Source: Variovorax sp. HW608
Lineage (GTDB): Bacteria > Pseudomonadota > Gammaproteobacteria > Burkholderiales > Burkholderiaceae_C
Length of the DNA: 64,000 bases
Assembly: GCF_900090195.1 (NCBI RefSeq)
Contig: NZ_LT607803.1
Coordinates: forward strand, 2,728,001-2,792,000
Reading direction: 5' to 3'
The notes below the pieces were generated by a model. It was not told the DNA's origin, ran no database searches, and saw only the letters and a list, made by a program, of their open reading frames with translations. Position numbers and translations under genes: made by a program. Shown in pieces: positions 17,298-25,706 of this stretch (the stretch's first letter is position 1; every line of letters begins with the position of its first letter).

Positions 17298-17324
17298 ACC
17301 CCGCCACCATCGAAGGAGCACCCC

Positions 17325-17873
17325 ATGCGCAACGGCATTCCCGCCGCCGGCCTGTCCGAACTGAGCTACGAGATCCGCGACAACCCGAGGCAAGGCATCG
17401 CCACCTATGGCGTGGCCGTGCGCTGGCTGTCGGGCACGCGGGCCCAGGTGAGCACGCTGCCGATGACCATTGGCGCGCATCGCGTCAACCGGGACTTCAG
17501 CTGGATGATCGACGAGCCGCGCCAGCTCGGCGGTGCCAACCATGCGCCCAACCCGCAGGAGTACCTTCTGTCGGGCCTGGGTGCCTGCATCATGGTCGGG
17601 TTCGCGGTGGGCGCCACGGTGATGGGCATCCAGCTCTCGACACTCGAAATCGAGCTGCGTTCGACGCTCGACCTCGCCGGCTTCCTCGATGCCCGCAGGG
17701 GCGCGCCCGTGCCGATGACGGGCATCGAGTACACGGTGCGCGTCGACGGCGATGGCACGGCCGAGCAGTACGAGCGGCTGCGCCAGCAGGCCGAGGCACA
17801 CAGCCCGAATGCGATGTCGATGCTGCAGGGCGTGCCGTTGAGCGGGCGCCTTTCATTGACGCAGGCAGCGTGA
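17325..17873 (+). CDS. OsmC family protein
   Basis: A 182-residue OsmC/Ohr-fold protein. QEYLLSGLGACIMVGFAVGA carries the first redox Cys at about residue 88. The region that normally carries the second Cys reads AEAHSPNAMSMLQG, so that Cys is absent and classical peroxidase activity is doubtful. An AAGGAGC ribosome-binding site precedes the ATG. It follows the PLP enzyme by 27 bp in the same operon and overlaps the aceE-like remnant by 4 bp. It may handle a thiol or sulfide product of the lyase; this is inference. Confidence 0.87.
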   Translation: MRNGIPAAGLSELSYEIRDNPRQGIATYGVAVRWLSGTRAQVSTLPMTIGAHRVNRDFSWMIDEPRQLGGANHAPNPQEYLLSGLGACIMVGFAVGATVMGIQLSTLEIELRSTLDLAGFLDARRGAPVPMTGIEYTVRVDGDGTAEQYERLRQQAEAHSPNAMSMLQGVPLSGRLSLTQAA

Positions 17874-18138
17874 TCGCTTCGACCACGCTGGAGATCGCGC
17901 GCGATGAACATGCCCACGCCCCTGGGCGCAGCGAGTTGCAGGCGCTGTGGTGCGCTTTCCAGGTGACGAGGACGCAGCGGAGACGCGCGAGTGGCTCGAT
18001 GCATTGGCGTCGCTGGTCCAGGCGTCCGGGCCCGAGCGCGCACGCTTCATCCTCGACGCGCTGCAGGAGGCAAGCTCGATGTTTGCAAGGGGCGCGGTGC
18101 TGCTGCTCGCGTTGGAGGGGCAGGTCTCCTGGACCTAA
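17870..18138 (+). pseudogene. Remnant of an AceE-like (pyruvate dehydrogenase E1-type) gene
   Basis: An ATG at 17870 overlaps the osmC stop (ATGATC, coupled) and reads MIASTTLEIARDEHAHAPG. After a frame change near 17945 the sequence reads ETREWLDALASLVQASGPER and ARFILDALQEASSMFA, resembling the N-terminal segment of AceE-type E1 subunits (WLDAL...GPERA). Homology then ends and a stop follows at 18138. So a frameshift plus a large 3' deletion left only the first 70-90 codons. An E1-type gene here would fit oxidation of the 2-oxoacid made by the lyase. Confidence 0.6.
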
Positions 18139-18278
18139 ACGTCAGCCAGCTGGCAGGAAGCGGCCGGTTAGGCGCGCGTCGTTGAATGTCGGCTATCGCT
18201 GCTGCAGTCCCGCGGCTCAGTTCGGCCATGACCAGACGTTCACGCCTCGGCCAGAATCTTGAATGGAACCGCTACCAA

Positions 18279-19298
18279 TCATCTGATCACCTGGTTTGCG
18301 CTCAGAAGGAGGGACCGAGGCACCGTGACGCCCAGCGCGTTCGCCGTCCTCAAGTTGACGATCAACTCGTAGTGCCTGGCTTGCGAAAGTGCCATGTCTG
18401 ACGGCTTGGCTCCATTCAGGATGTTGTAGACCCTTGCTGCACACTCAACGGCGAGTTCTTCCCAGTCAACGGAGTAGCTCAGGAGGAGTCCCGACTCTGC
18501 GAATGCCCTTCCTTCTGCGATTGCGGGTAGCCGGTATCGCTCAGTCAAGGCTGCAATGTGGGACACGTAGGATGTTGCGACCGGCGAGCTAGCGATCGAG
18601 ACGCCACGAATGCCTTGGGCGACGATCTGCTCGAAACACGTCGCGAAGTCACTTGCCTCTTCAAAGAAGAAGAAGCGAATCCGGCCGGTGCGCCCTGCAG
18701 GTGTCTGCTTGTATTCTTCCTCCAGTACCTGCATTGGCCATGCCCCGGGCCCGCGTCCGGTAAGCACACCGACAGTGGCATCGTCTCCGATCACAAAGGT
18801 TAGCAACTGCAAGCGCTTGAGGTCCAGCTGCCTCACATAGATGAAATTTCCAGTCAGATTGCCGCCAGGATGCGACAGGCTGGCCACGATCCCACGCTCT
18901 ACTGGATCGCTGGAAAGCAAGAACACGATCGGAATCGAAGTCGTTGCTCTTGCCACTGCCTTGATGGCCACAGTGCCGGTTGCAACGAAGATCACGTCCG
19001 GCTGCAAGGCCACCAATTCGGCGGCTGTAGCGTCCAGATGCGAGATATCGCTCGCCGATCGAGTTTCGATCTGAAGATTTGACTTCTCCGTCAGCCCCAA
19101 TCTCCGCAGTTCATTCATGAACGGCTTCGCGATCCAGGGCTGGGGCTCAATGAGCCATAACACACCGACGCGATAGATCTTCCTGCTAGTCTGCGCCCGA
19201 GCGAGGTGAGTTGCAAGCGGAGCACATACGAGTGCCAGAGCGACCGCTCTGCGCAACCTGGTTGGCGTGGCCAACATCGTTCCTTCGGAATGGAGCAT
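18279..19298 (-). CDS. ABC transporter substrate-binding protein, TrpX/ABC_sub_bind-like, orphan
   Basis: A 339-residue protein with an N-terminal signal sequence (RRAVALALVCAPLATHLARA, cleavage near AQT). The body begins KIYRVGVLWLIEP and has LVALQPDVIFVATGTVAIKA and IPIVFLLSSDPVERGIVASL, as in the ABC_sub_bind (PF04392-type) family. No permease or ATPase lies beside it. A GGGGGAG ribosome-binding site supports the start at 19298 over the inner ATG at 19277. Its codon use looks less GC-rich than that of its neighbours, so acquisition is possible. The ligand is unknown. Confidence 0.85.
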   Translation of the reverse strand: MLHSEGTMLATPTRLRRAVALALVCAPLATHLARAQTSRKIYRVGVLWLIEPQPWIAKPFMNELRRLGLTEKSNLQIETRSASDISHLDATAAELVALQPDVIFVATGTVAIKAVARATTSIPIVFLLSSDPVERGIVASLSHPGGNLTGNFIYVRQLDLKRLQLLTFVIGDDATVGVLTGRGPGAWPMQVLEEEYKQTPAGRTGRIRFFFFEEASDFATCFEQIVAQGIRGVSIASSPVATSYVSHIAALTERYRLPAIAEGRAFAESGLLLSYSVDWEELAVECAARVYNILNGAKPSDMALSQARHYELIVNLRTANALGVTVPRSLLLSANQVIR

Positions 19299-19600
19299 TT
19301 GACATCTCCCCCTTGGGCCAGGCGCCCCTCAACCCTCAGGGACGGCGGAAGGTCCAATTGTCTTCCCTTCATCGCAGTGGCGCTAGGGTCCCGGCGAGCG
19401 CTAAGTCGGCCAGGGAGCGCACTACGGCCATTGACAGATCCTCCTTGTCGGACCACTAACGCTTGACGCCTGCGGCCGGCAGATAGTTCAGCCCCACGGA
19501 TCGCCCACCCTCCAAACCAGCACAGCGTCCCTTCGCGGCAGGAGCCCATGCCCCCAGACCCCCTGCCGCGACGCGCGCCTCCAACCAACGCAAAGGCAAG
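19299..19600. other. Intergenic stretch, no gene seen
   Basis: About 300 bp between the orphan binding protein and the MarR gene. No frame looks coding and no clear repeat is visible. It must hold the promoter of the binding protein (ribosome-binding site near 19305-19312) and the end of the marR transcript. Confidence 0.5.
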
Positions 19601-20068
19601 TCAGGCCGCTTCGTCGGCCTGCAGGTAGGTCAGCAGATTGCGCTTCATCGCGTCAAGGGTCGTCGCCGCGACCTCGAGCTTGGCGTCGGCCAGCCCGTCG
19701 AGGATCTGCTCGTTGAGCTGGTGGCTCACCTTGCGCATGCGAGTGATGAGCTGCTTGCTCTTGGGTTCGAGGTAGACGCGGTTCACGCGCCGGTCGGTGG
19801 CGTCGGCACCCCGGCGCACCAGGCCGGATTTTTCGAGGCGGTCGATGAGGCCGCCCACCGCGACCTTGCCGAGATCGAGCTCCTCGGCCAGCTGGGACTG
19901 CGTCATGCCGTCCTCGCGCGACAGATAGGCCAGCACCCACCACTGGGAGCGGGTGACGTTGAGCGGCTTGAGACACCGGTCGAACGCGCTGCGGCGCAAG
20001 CGCGACACGTCGTGGATCAGAAACCCGAGCCGCAGCTCCCAGTCGGTCGAATGTGCTTCATTTGCCAT
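19601..20068 (-). CDS. MarR family transcriptional regulator (BadR-like candidate)
   Basis: A 155-residue winged-HTH regulator: LGFLIHDVSRLRRSAFDRCL (dimer helix), TRSQWWVLAYLSREDGMTQS, then QLAEELDLGKVAVGGLIDRL (recognition helix) and the wing GLVRRGADATDRRVNRVYL. It follows the BKACE gene in the same direction after 81 bp that contain a weak copy of the shared operator. It is the only regulator inside the alicyclic-acid gene block. In Rhodopseudomonas the cyclohexanecarboxylate genes are repressed by the MarR protein BadR, so control of the shared operators is a reasonable inference. Confidence 0.9.
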   Translation of the reverse strand: MANEAHSTDWELRLGFLIHDVSRLRRSAFDRCLKPLNVTRSQWWVLAYLSREDGMTQSQLAEELDLGKVAVGGLIDRLEKSGLVRRGADATDRRVNRVYLEPKSKQLITRMRKVSHQLNEQILDGLADAKLEVAATTLDAMKRNLLTYLQADEAA

Positions 20069-20101
20069 GGTGCGCCGCCCGCCGTCGGCGGCGGGTCTCT
20101 T

Positions 20102-20121
20102 ACTGTAATGATGCGTACATT
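20102..20121 (-). promoter_or_regulatory. Weak operator-like site upstream of marR
   Basis: ACTGTAATGATGCGTACATT keeps the YGTAC core and the central GC of the shared consensus but has poor flanking arms. It lies 34-53 bp upstream of the marR start, where an autoregulatory site would be expected. Treat it as tentative. Confidence 0.35.
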
Positions 20122-20149
20122 CTAGCGACTGACTGTATGCGTGTGGGGT

Positions 20150-21082
20150 CTAGAACGCGACAGCGTCCTTGCCCTTGAGCGCCAGGATCTCCCGCGCCTC
20201 GGCCGGCGTGGCGACCGCAAGGCCCAGTCCTTCGATGATCTCGCGCGCCTTGCGCACCTGCTGCGCGTTCGATTCGGCGAGCTTGCCGGCGCCGATCCAG
20301 AGGCTGTCCTCGAGGCCGACGCGCACGTTGCCGCCCATGGACGCGGCCATCGCCGCGATCGGCATCTGGCTGCGCCCCGCGCCGAGCACCGACCAGCGGT
20401 AGTCCTTGCCGAAGAGCCGGTCCGCCGTGCGCTTCATGTGCATCACGTCGTCCGGGTGGCTGCCGATGCCGCCGAGGATGCCGAACACCGTCTGCACGAA
20501 GAACGGCGCCTTGACCATGCCGCGATCGACGAAATGCGCGAGGTTGTAGAGGTGCGAGGTGTCGTAGCACTCGAACTCGTAGCGGGTCTGGTTGGCCGAC
20601 AGTTCCGTGAGCACGGTTTCCAGGTCGCCGTAGGTGTTGCGGAAGATCAGGTCCTTGCTGCCTTCGAGGTACGGGCGCTCCCAGTCGAACTTGAATTCCT
20701 TGAAGCGGTTCAGCATCGGGAACAGGCCGAAGTTCATGGTTCCCATGTTCATCGACGCCACTTCGGGCTTGAGCACCTTGGCGGGCAGCATCCGCTCCTG
20801 CACCGTCATGTAGGGCGAGCCGCCGGTCGTGAGGTTGATGACCGCGTCGGAGCGCGCCTTGATGTCCTTCAGGAAGGGCACGAAGGCCTCGGGCCGCTGG
20901 TCGGGCTTGCCGGTGACCGGGTCGCGCGCATGCAGGTGGATGATTGCCGCGCCCGCCTCGGCCGCGCCCACCGCCGCGTCGGCGATTTCCTCGGGCGTCA
21001 CCGGCAGGTAGGGCGACATCGACGGCGTGTGGATCGCGCCGGTGACGGCGCAGGTGATGATGACTTTGCCTTGCGTGGACAT
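20150..21082 (-). CDS. BKACE family beta-keto acid cleavage enzyme (DUF849)
   Basis: A 310-residue TIM-barrel enzyme starting MSTQGKVIITCAVTGAIHTP. AAIIHLHARDPVTG (about 46-59) holds the metal-binding HxH, FECYDTSHL and VGLEDSLWIG hold further active-site residues, and the family fold is clear. BKACE enzymes split a beta-keto acid with acetyl-CoA into acetoacetate and an acyl-CoA. It lies 29 bp after the SDR gene and upstream of marR. A beta-keto acid intermediate of ring or side-chain breakdown would be the natural substrate; which one is not visible. Confidence 0.9.
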   Translation of the reverse strand: MSTQGKVIITCAVTGAIHTPSMSPYLPVTPEEIADAAVGAAEAGAAIIHLHARDPVTGKPDQRPEAFVPFLKDIKARSDAVINLTTGGSPYMTVQERMLPAKVLKPEVASMNMGTMNFGLFPMLNRFKEFKFDWERPYLEGSKDLIFRNTYGDLETVLTELSANQTRYEFECYDTSHLYNLAHFVDRGMVKAPFFVQTVFGILGGIGSHPDDVMHMKRTADRLFGKDYRWSVLGAGRSQMPIAAMAASMGGNVRVGLEDSLWIGAGKLAESNAQQVRKAREIIEGLGLAVATPAEAREILALKGKDAVAF

Positions 21083-21111
21083 GCGTGTCTCCTCATTGCG
21101 TGTGGATGGAT

Positions 21112-22026
21112 TCAAACGGGGTCCCAGGTGAAGACGTCGCCCGAGCGGTCGAGGGGGAAGAAGCTCGCGCGCAGCATCGGCAGCGCCGTCTCCAGCACGG
21201 TCTCGGGCGTCCAGCCTTCGCCGCGGTGCGCGCTGCGGATCGGCCTTGGCTGGCTGAAAAGATAGATCTCGTTGTTGCGCACGCCGAAGATCTGGCCGGT
21301 CACGTCGCGTGCATCGTCCGCGCACAGGCCGACGACGAAAGGCGCGATGCGCTCGGGCACCAGCTTCTTGAGGCCGTCGACGCGCTTCTTCTGCTCGGGC
21401 GTTTCGCTCGGGATGGAATCGATCATGCGCGTCCAGGCAAACGGCGCGACCGCGTTCGAGCGCACGCCGAACTTCTGCATGTCGAGCGCGATCGACTTCG
21501 ACAGCCCCGCGATCCCCAGCTTGGCGGCGCTGTAGTTCGCCTGCCCGAAGTTGCCGATGAGCCCCGACGTCGAGGTCATGTGCACATACGAGCCACTGCC
21601 CTGCTCCTTGAAATGCGGCGCCGCAGCGCGGCTGACGTTGAAGCTGCCCTTGAGATGCACCGCGACCACCTGGTCGAACTCGGGCTCGCTCATGCGGTGG
21701 AACATCACGTCGCGCAGGATGCCGGCGTTGTTGACCACGATGTCGATGCGCCCGAAGGTGTCGACCGCGGCCTGCACCATCCGGTTGGCGTCGCCCCAGT
21801 CGGCGACGGAGCCGCCGTCGACGATCGCCTCGCCGCCCGCGGCGCGGATCGCCGCCGCGACCTCGTTCGCGGGCTGCTCGGTGCCGGACTGCCCGTCGAG
21901 CGACGCGCCGAGATCGTTGACTACCACCTTGGCGCCGGCCTCTGCCATCGCGAGCGCGATGCCGCGCCCGAGCCCACGCCCACCACCGGTGACCAGCGCC
22001 ACCTTGCCTGCTAGAAGTTTGCTCAA
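21112..22026 (-). CDS. SDR family oxidoreductase (3-hydroxyacyl-CoA dehydrogenase-like)
   Basis: A 304-residue SDR. It most likely starts at the TTG at 22026 (LSKLLAGKVALVTGGGRGLG), about 10 bp after AAGGAG; no ATG lies nearby. TGGGRGLG is the cofactor motif, NNAGIL follows, and the catalytic YSAAK is in NYSAAKLGIAGL. A C-terminal extension (about 245-304) is longer than in simple SDRs and resembles the multifunctional hydroxyacyl-CoA dehydrogenase subgroup. It is divergent from the DUF35 gene across operator site 4. Confidence 0.88.
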   Translation of the reverse strand: MSKLLAGKVALVTGGGRGLGRGIALAMAEAGAKVVVNDLGASLDGQSGTEQPANEVAAAIRAAGGEAIVDGGSVADWGDANRMVQAAVDTFGRIDIVVNNAGILRDVMFHRMSEPEFDQVVAVHLKGSFNVSRAAAPHFKEQGSGSYVHMTSTSGLIGNFGQANYSAAKLGIAGLSKSIALDMQKFGVRSNAVAPFAWTRMIDSIPSETPEQKKRVDGLKKLVPERIAPFVVGLCADDARDVTGQIFGVRNNEIYLFSQPRPIRSAHRGEGWTPETVLETALPMLRASFFPLDRSGDVFTWDPV

Positions 22027-22095
22027 TCCAGTCTCCTTGGAGGCCGCGTCGAGGGTAAACCCCTGCTCAACCCCGATTTTGCGGCTTGCGAAAAT

Positions 22096-22115
22096 ATCGT
22101 GCACTAGCGTACCAT
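22096..22115. promoter_or_regulatory. Operator-like site 4 between divergent operons
   Basis: ATCGTGCACTAGCGTACCAT matches the shared consensus at every position. For the plus-strand operon it overlaps a TTGCGA (22086-22091) and TACCAT (22110-22115) pair spaced by 18 bp. It is 70-89 bp from the SDR start and 49-68 bp from the DUF35-protein start, so one site could control both directions. Confidence 0.65.
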
Positions 22116-22163
22116 GCACCACATGATGATGTACAGCAGGCCCGAAGGCAGCCGCCAAATTCC

Positions 22164-23621
22164 ATGACCGATTCCGAGACCGTCTTCGGCCTGCTCGCCA
22201 CCGCCCGCTACGTGCCGCGCCTGCGTCTGGAGCGCAGCGAAGTCGCGGCCCAGCACCGCTGGATGGCGCCGGGCCTCAAGTCGCTCGCCAAGGGGCAGCG
22301 CGCCATCGCCAACTGGGACGAGGACGCGGTCACGATGGCGGTCGAGGCCAGCCGTGCGCTGCTCGCCTCGGCGCCTGTCAGCGGCGCGGCCGAGCTGACG
22401 CTGGCGTCCACCACGCATCCGTTTGCCGATCGGCTGAACGCCGGCATCGTCGCTGCCGCCACCGGCCTCGGCGACGCCACGATGGCGCGCGACGTGGCGT
22501 CGAGCGCGCGCGCCGCGCTGACCGAGCTGATCGATTCGCTGCGCCGCCCCGCCGCTGGCGCGACCCGCATCGTGGTGGCGTCGGAACGCCGCCTTGCCAA
22601 GCCCGCGAGCGCGCAGGAGCTGATCTTCGGCGACGGCGCCGCCGCCGCGTCGGTCGGCACCGGCCGAGCGATCGCCACGCTCGTCGCCGCGCGCAGCCTG
22701 CAGGCAGACCTGGTCGACCACTTCCGCGAGGCCGGTGAGCGCTATGACTACGGCTGGGAAGAACGCTGGGTGCGCGACGAGGGTTACATGAAGCTCGCGG
22801 CGGGTACCATCCGGCAGTGCCTGAAGGACGCGGGCGTGAGCGCCGCCGATATCCGCCATTTCGCGCTCCCGGCGCCGCTGCCGCGGGTCAACGAGGCGGT
22901 GGCGAAGCGGGTCGGCATTTCGCCGGAAGCACTGGTTTCGACAGCGGCCGACACGGTCGGCGACCTCGGTTGCGCGCAGCCGCTCGCGATGCTCGACATC
23001 GCGCTGCGCGACGCCGCACCCGGCGCATTGGTCATGGTGGTGGCCTTCGGCAGCGGCTGCGACGTGCTGCTGCTCGAGCGCACCGCCGTGCCCTGCCCCG
23101 GCGCCGCGCCCGACGCGGGCAAGCCCGAGACCAGTTATCTCAAGTACCTGTCGTTCACCGGCCAGCTCGACCTCGCCTGGGGCATGCGCGCCGAGATGGA
23201 CAACAAGACCGCGCTCACCGCGGCATGGCGCGACCACACGCGCACCGAGCGCTTCGAGGGCGGTTGCTGCTCGCGCTGCGGCACGGTGCAGTTCCCCCGT
23301 TCGCGCCTGTGCGTCAATCCCGAATGCAGGGCGCAGGACACGCAGGCGCCGGTCAGCCTCGCCGACCGGCCGGCGCGCGTGCTCTCGCACACCAGCGACT
23401 TCCTCGCCTACACGCCCGCGCCGCCGTTCCAGTTCGGCCACATCGACTTCGAGGGCGGCGGCCGCGTGCTGATGGAGTTCGCCGACACCGATCGCGAGGA
23501 GCTCGCGGTCGGGCTGCCGCTGCGCATGGTCTACCGCATCAAGGACCTCGATGCGGCGCGCGGGTTCCGCCGCTATTTCTGGAAGGCCACGCCGCTGCGC
23601 GGCCACGCCACCCCCGCCTGA
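22164..23621 (+). CDS. Fusion of Cys-less ketosynthase/HMG-CoA-synthase-like domain with DUF35 zinc-ribbon OB-fold
   Basis: A 485-residue protein from the ATG at 22164 (MTDSETVFGLLATARYVPRL). Residues about 1-310 have a KASIII/HMG-CoA synthase-like thiolase fold (LIFGDGAAAASVGTG, VVAFGSGCDVLLL). At the place of the active-site Cys the sequence reads RDVASSARAAL, so the nucleophile is missing. Residues about 365-485 are a rubredoxin-like zinc ribbon (Cys near 369, 372, 383, 388) and OB fold of the DUF35 family. DUF35 proteins pair with thiolase-like enzymes, as in steroid side-chain retro-aldolases; the next gene is such a thiolase. A CoA-ester-binding partner role is inferred. Confidence 0.82.
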   Translation: MTDSETVFGLLATARYVPRLRLERSEVAAQHRWMAPGLKSLAKGQRAIANWDEDAVTMAVEASRALLASAPVSGAAELTLASTTHPFADRLNAGIVAAATGLGDATMARDVASSARAALTELIDSLRRPAAGATRIVVASERRLAKPASAQELIFGDGAAAASVGTGRAIATLVAARSLQADLVDHFREAGERYDYGWEERWVRDEGYMKLAAGTIRQCLKDAGVSAADIRHFALPAPLPRVNEAVAKRVGISPEALVSTAADTVGDLGCAQPLAMLDIALRDAAPGALVMVVAFGSGCDVLLLERTAVPCPGAAPDAGKPETSYLKYLSFTGQLDLAWGMRAEMDNKTALTAAWRDHTRTERFEGGCCSRCGTVQFPRSRLCVNPECRAQDTQAPVSLADRPARVLSHTSDFLAYTPAPPFQFGHIDFEGGGRVLMEFADTDREELAVGLPLRMVYRIKDLDAARGFRRYFWKATPLRGHATPA

Positions 23622-23658
23622 CGCGCAGCGCACGACGAGACCCACCAGGAGAAACGAC

Positions 23659-24864
23659 TTGGCCACTGGCATTCGCGACAAGGTCGCCATCATCGGCATG
23701 GGCTGCACGCGCTTCGGCGAGCGCTGGGACGCGGGCCCCGAGGACCTCATGGTCGAGGCCTTCAACGAGGCGCTGGCGGATGCCGGCATCGGGGCCTCGC
23801 AGATCGGCGCCGCATGGTTCGGCGTCTGCCTCGAAGAGAACAACGTCGGCAAGACCGCCGGCCCGCTGGCCCAGGCGCTGCGCCTGCCGCGCATCGCCGC
23901 AACGCGCGTGGAGAACGCCTGCGCCACCGGCACCGAAGCACTGCGCGGCGCGGCCTACGCGGTGGCGGCGGGTGCCTACGACATCGTGCTCGCGCTCGGC
24001 GTCGAAAAGCTCAAGGACACCGGCTACGGCGGCCTGCCGGTGCGCACGCGCGGCGTGGCCAACGACCTCTGGCTGCCCAATTCCACCGCACCGGGCGCCT
24101 TCGCGCAGCTCGCATCGGCCTATGCGGCCAAGCATGGCGTGGCGATGAGCGAACTCAAGCGCGCCATGGCGCACATCTCGGTCAAGAGCCACGCCAACGC
24201 GGCGCTCAACCCCAAGGCGCACCTGCGCAACCGCATCACCGAGGAAGACGTGCTCAAGGCGCTGACGATTGCCGCACCGCTCGGCCTCTACGACTGCAGC
24301 GGCGTGAGCGACGGCGCGGCCTGCGCGATCCTCACCACGCCGGAGATCGCGCGCAGCCTCAAGGCCGATGCGGAGATCGTCAGCATCAAGGCGCTCGAGG
24401 TCTCGGTGAGCAACGGCGAGGAAGCCGGCTTCAGCCGCTGGGACGGTGCGCACATCGCCACCGCGCGCGAGGCCGGCGCGCGCGCCTACGCGGCCGCGGG
24501 CATCGATTCGCCGCGCGATCAGATCCACATGGCCGAGGTGCACGACTGCTTCTCGATCACCGAGGCGGTGCTGATGGAAGACCTCGGCTTCAGTGCGCCG
24601 GGCCGCGTGATCCACGACGTGCTCGACGGCATCTTCGACCTCGGCGGCACGCTGCCGGTGGAGCCCGACGGCGGCCTGAAGTGCTTCGGCCATCCGATCG
24701 GCGCCTCGGGCCTGCGGATGGTCTACGAGGTCTACCAGCAGATCCACGGCCGCGCGGGCGAACGGCAGCTCAAGCAGGTCGATCGCGGCCTGACGCAGAA
24801 CCTCGGCGGGCACCCGCACCAGAATGTGTGCGCGGTGTCCATCATCGGGCGACTCGGGGCCTAG
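23659..24864 (+). CDS. Thiolase-fold acyl-CoA acetyltransferase / lipid-transfer-type protein
   Basis: A 401-residue thiolase-superfamily enzyme starting at TTG (MATGIRDKVAIIGMGCTRFG) after AGGAGAAACGAC. VENACATGTEALRGAAYAV carries the nucleophile Cys near 88 and CFGHPIGASGLRM carries a catalytic His. The form resembles SCP2-thiolase/Ltp proteins more than FadA. It lies 37 bp after the DUF35 protein, the classical pairing for Ltp-DUF35 complexes. It could cleave a beta-keto acyl-CoA or carry out a retro-aldol step on a tertiary beta-hydroxyacyl-CoA. Confidence 0.87.
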   Translation: MATGIRDKVAIIGMGCTRFGERWDAGPEDLMVEAFNEALADAGIGASQIGAAWFGVCLEENNVGKTAGPLAQALRLPRIAATRVENACATGTEALRGAAYAVAAGAYDIVLALGVEKLKDTGYGGLPVRTRGVANDLWLPNSTAPGAFAQLASAYAAKHGVAMSELKRAMAHISVKSHANAALNPKAHLRNRITEEDVLKALTIAAPLGLYDCSGVSDGAACAILTTPEIARSLKADAEIVSIKALEVSVSNGEEAGFSRWDGAHIATAREAGARAYAAAGIDSPRDQIHMAEVHDCFSITEAVLMEDLGFSAPGRVIHDVLDGIFDLGGTLPVEPDGGLKCFGHPIGASGLRMVYEVYQQIHGRAGERQLKQVDRGLTQNLGGHPHQNVCAVSIIGRLGA

Positions 24865-24922
24865 CGTCCGCACCCGCCCTCTTTTTTCCAGATCCATCGA
24901 ACCTTCTACAGGAGACTTTTGC

Positions 24923-25693
24923 ATGCGAGGACTCAAAGGCAAGACAGCCATCGTGACCGGCGCCGGCAGCGGCATCGGACGCGCGATCGCACTGCGGCTC
25001 GGCGCCGAAGGCGTGACCGTCGGCGTGTTCGACATCAACCCCGCCGGTGCGGGCGAGACGGTGAAGAGCATCGAATCCGCCGGCGGCAAGGCGATCGCGG
25101 TCGCCTGCGACATCACCGACTACGCAGCGGTGACCGACGCCGTCGCCAGCTTCGAAAGCCAGACCGGCGCCGGCACCGATATCCTGGTCAACAACGCCGG
25201 ATGGGACACCCCCATGCCCTTCCTCAAGACCGAGGAAGCCTTCTGGAAGAAGGTCACTGCGATCAACTGGTTCGGCCCGCTGCACATGACGCACGCGGTG
25301 GCCAAGGGCATGGCCGCGCGCAAGAGCGGGCGCGTGGTCAACATCGCGTCCGATGCAGGCCGCGTGGGCTCGACCGGCGAGGTCGTCTACTCGGGCTGCA
25401 AGGGCGCGACGATCGCCTTCGCGAAGGCGCTGGCGCGCGAGGTGGCACGCAGCAACGTGACGGTGAACACGGTCTGCCCCGGCCCGACCGACACGCCCGC
25501 GATGGACGCCTTCGTCGGCACCGGCGTTGAGGGCCAGAAGATCCGCGACGCGATGGTGCGCGGCGTGCCGCTCGGCCGCATCGGCGTGCCCGACGACTAC
25601 CCCGGCATCGTGGCCTTCCTGGCCAGCGACGACGCCGCTTTCATCACCGGCCAGACGATCAGCGTCTCGGGCGGTCTCAGCATGCATGGCTAA
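24923..25693 (+). CDS. badH: SDR, BadH-like (2-hydroxycyclohexanecarboxyl-CoA dehydrogenase)
   Basis: A 256-residue SDR. The cofactor motif TGAGSGIG is at 12-19, NNAGWD near 90, and the catalytic Ser143, Tyr156 and Lys160 lie in IASDAGRVGS and VYSGCKGA. The TVCPGPTDTPAM loop and FITGQTISVSGGLSMHG ending closely resemble my recollection of BadH from Rhodopseudomonas. BadH oxidises 2-hydroxycyclohexane-1-carboxyl-CoA to the 2-oxo ester with NAD. Its place directly before a BadI homologue, 13 bp away, makes the call stronger. A substituted ring substrate is possible. Confidence 0.85.
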   Translation: MRGLKGKTAIVTGAGSGIGRAIALRLGAEGVTVGVFDINPAGAGETVKSIESAGGKAIAVACDITDYAAVTDAVASFESQTGAGTDILVNNAGWDTPMPFLKTEEAFWKKVTAINWFGPLHMTHAVAKGMAARKSGRVVNIASDAGRVGSTGEVVYSGCKGATIAFAKALAREVARSNVTVNTVCPGPTDTPAMDAFVGTGVEGQKIRDAMVRGVPLGRIGVPDDYPGIVAFLASDDAAFITGQTISVSGGLSMHG

Positions 25694-25706
25694 AGGAGCA
25701 ACGACG

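Noticed and set aside
17298..17324. Riboswitch (SAM or similar) for the sulfur-amino-acid operon
   Set aside because: The gaps before both operon genes are too short or carry a protein-type palindrome; no conserved riboswitch core was seen.
22104..25116. Long minus-strand frames opposite the DUF35 protein and thiolase
   Set aside because: They have the composition of antisense shadows; the plus-strand genes have motifs, ribosome-binding sites and operon spacing.
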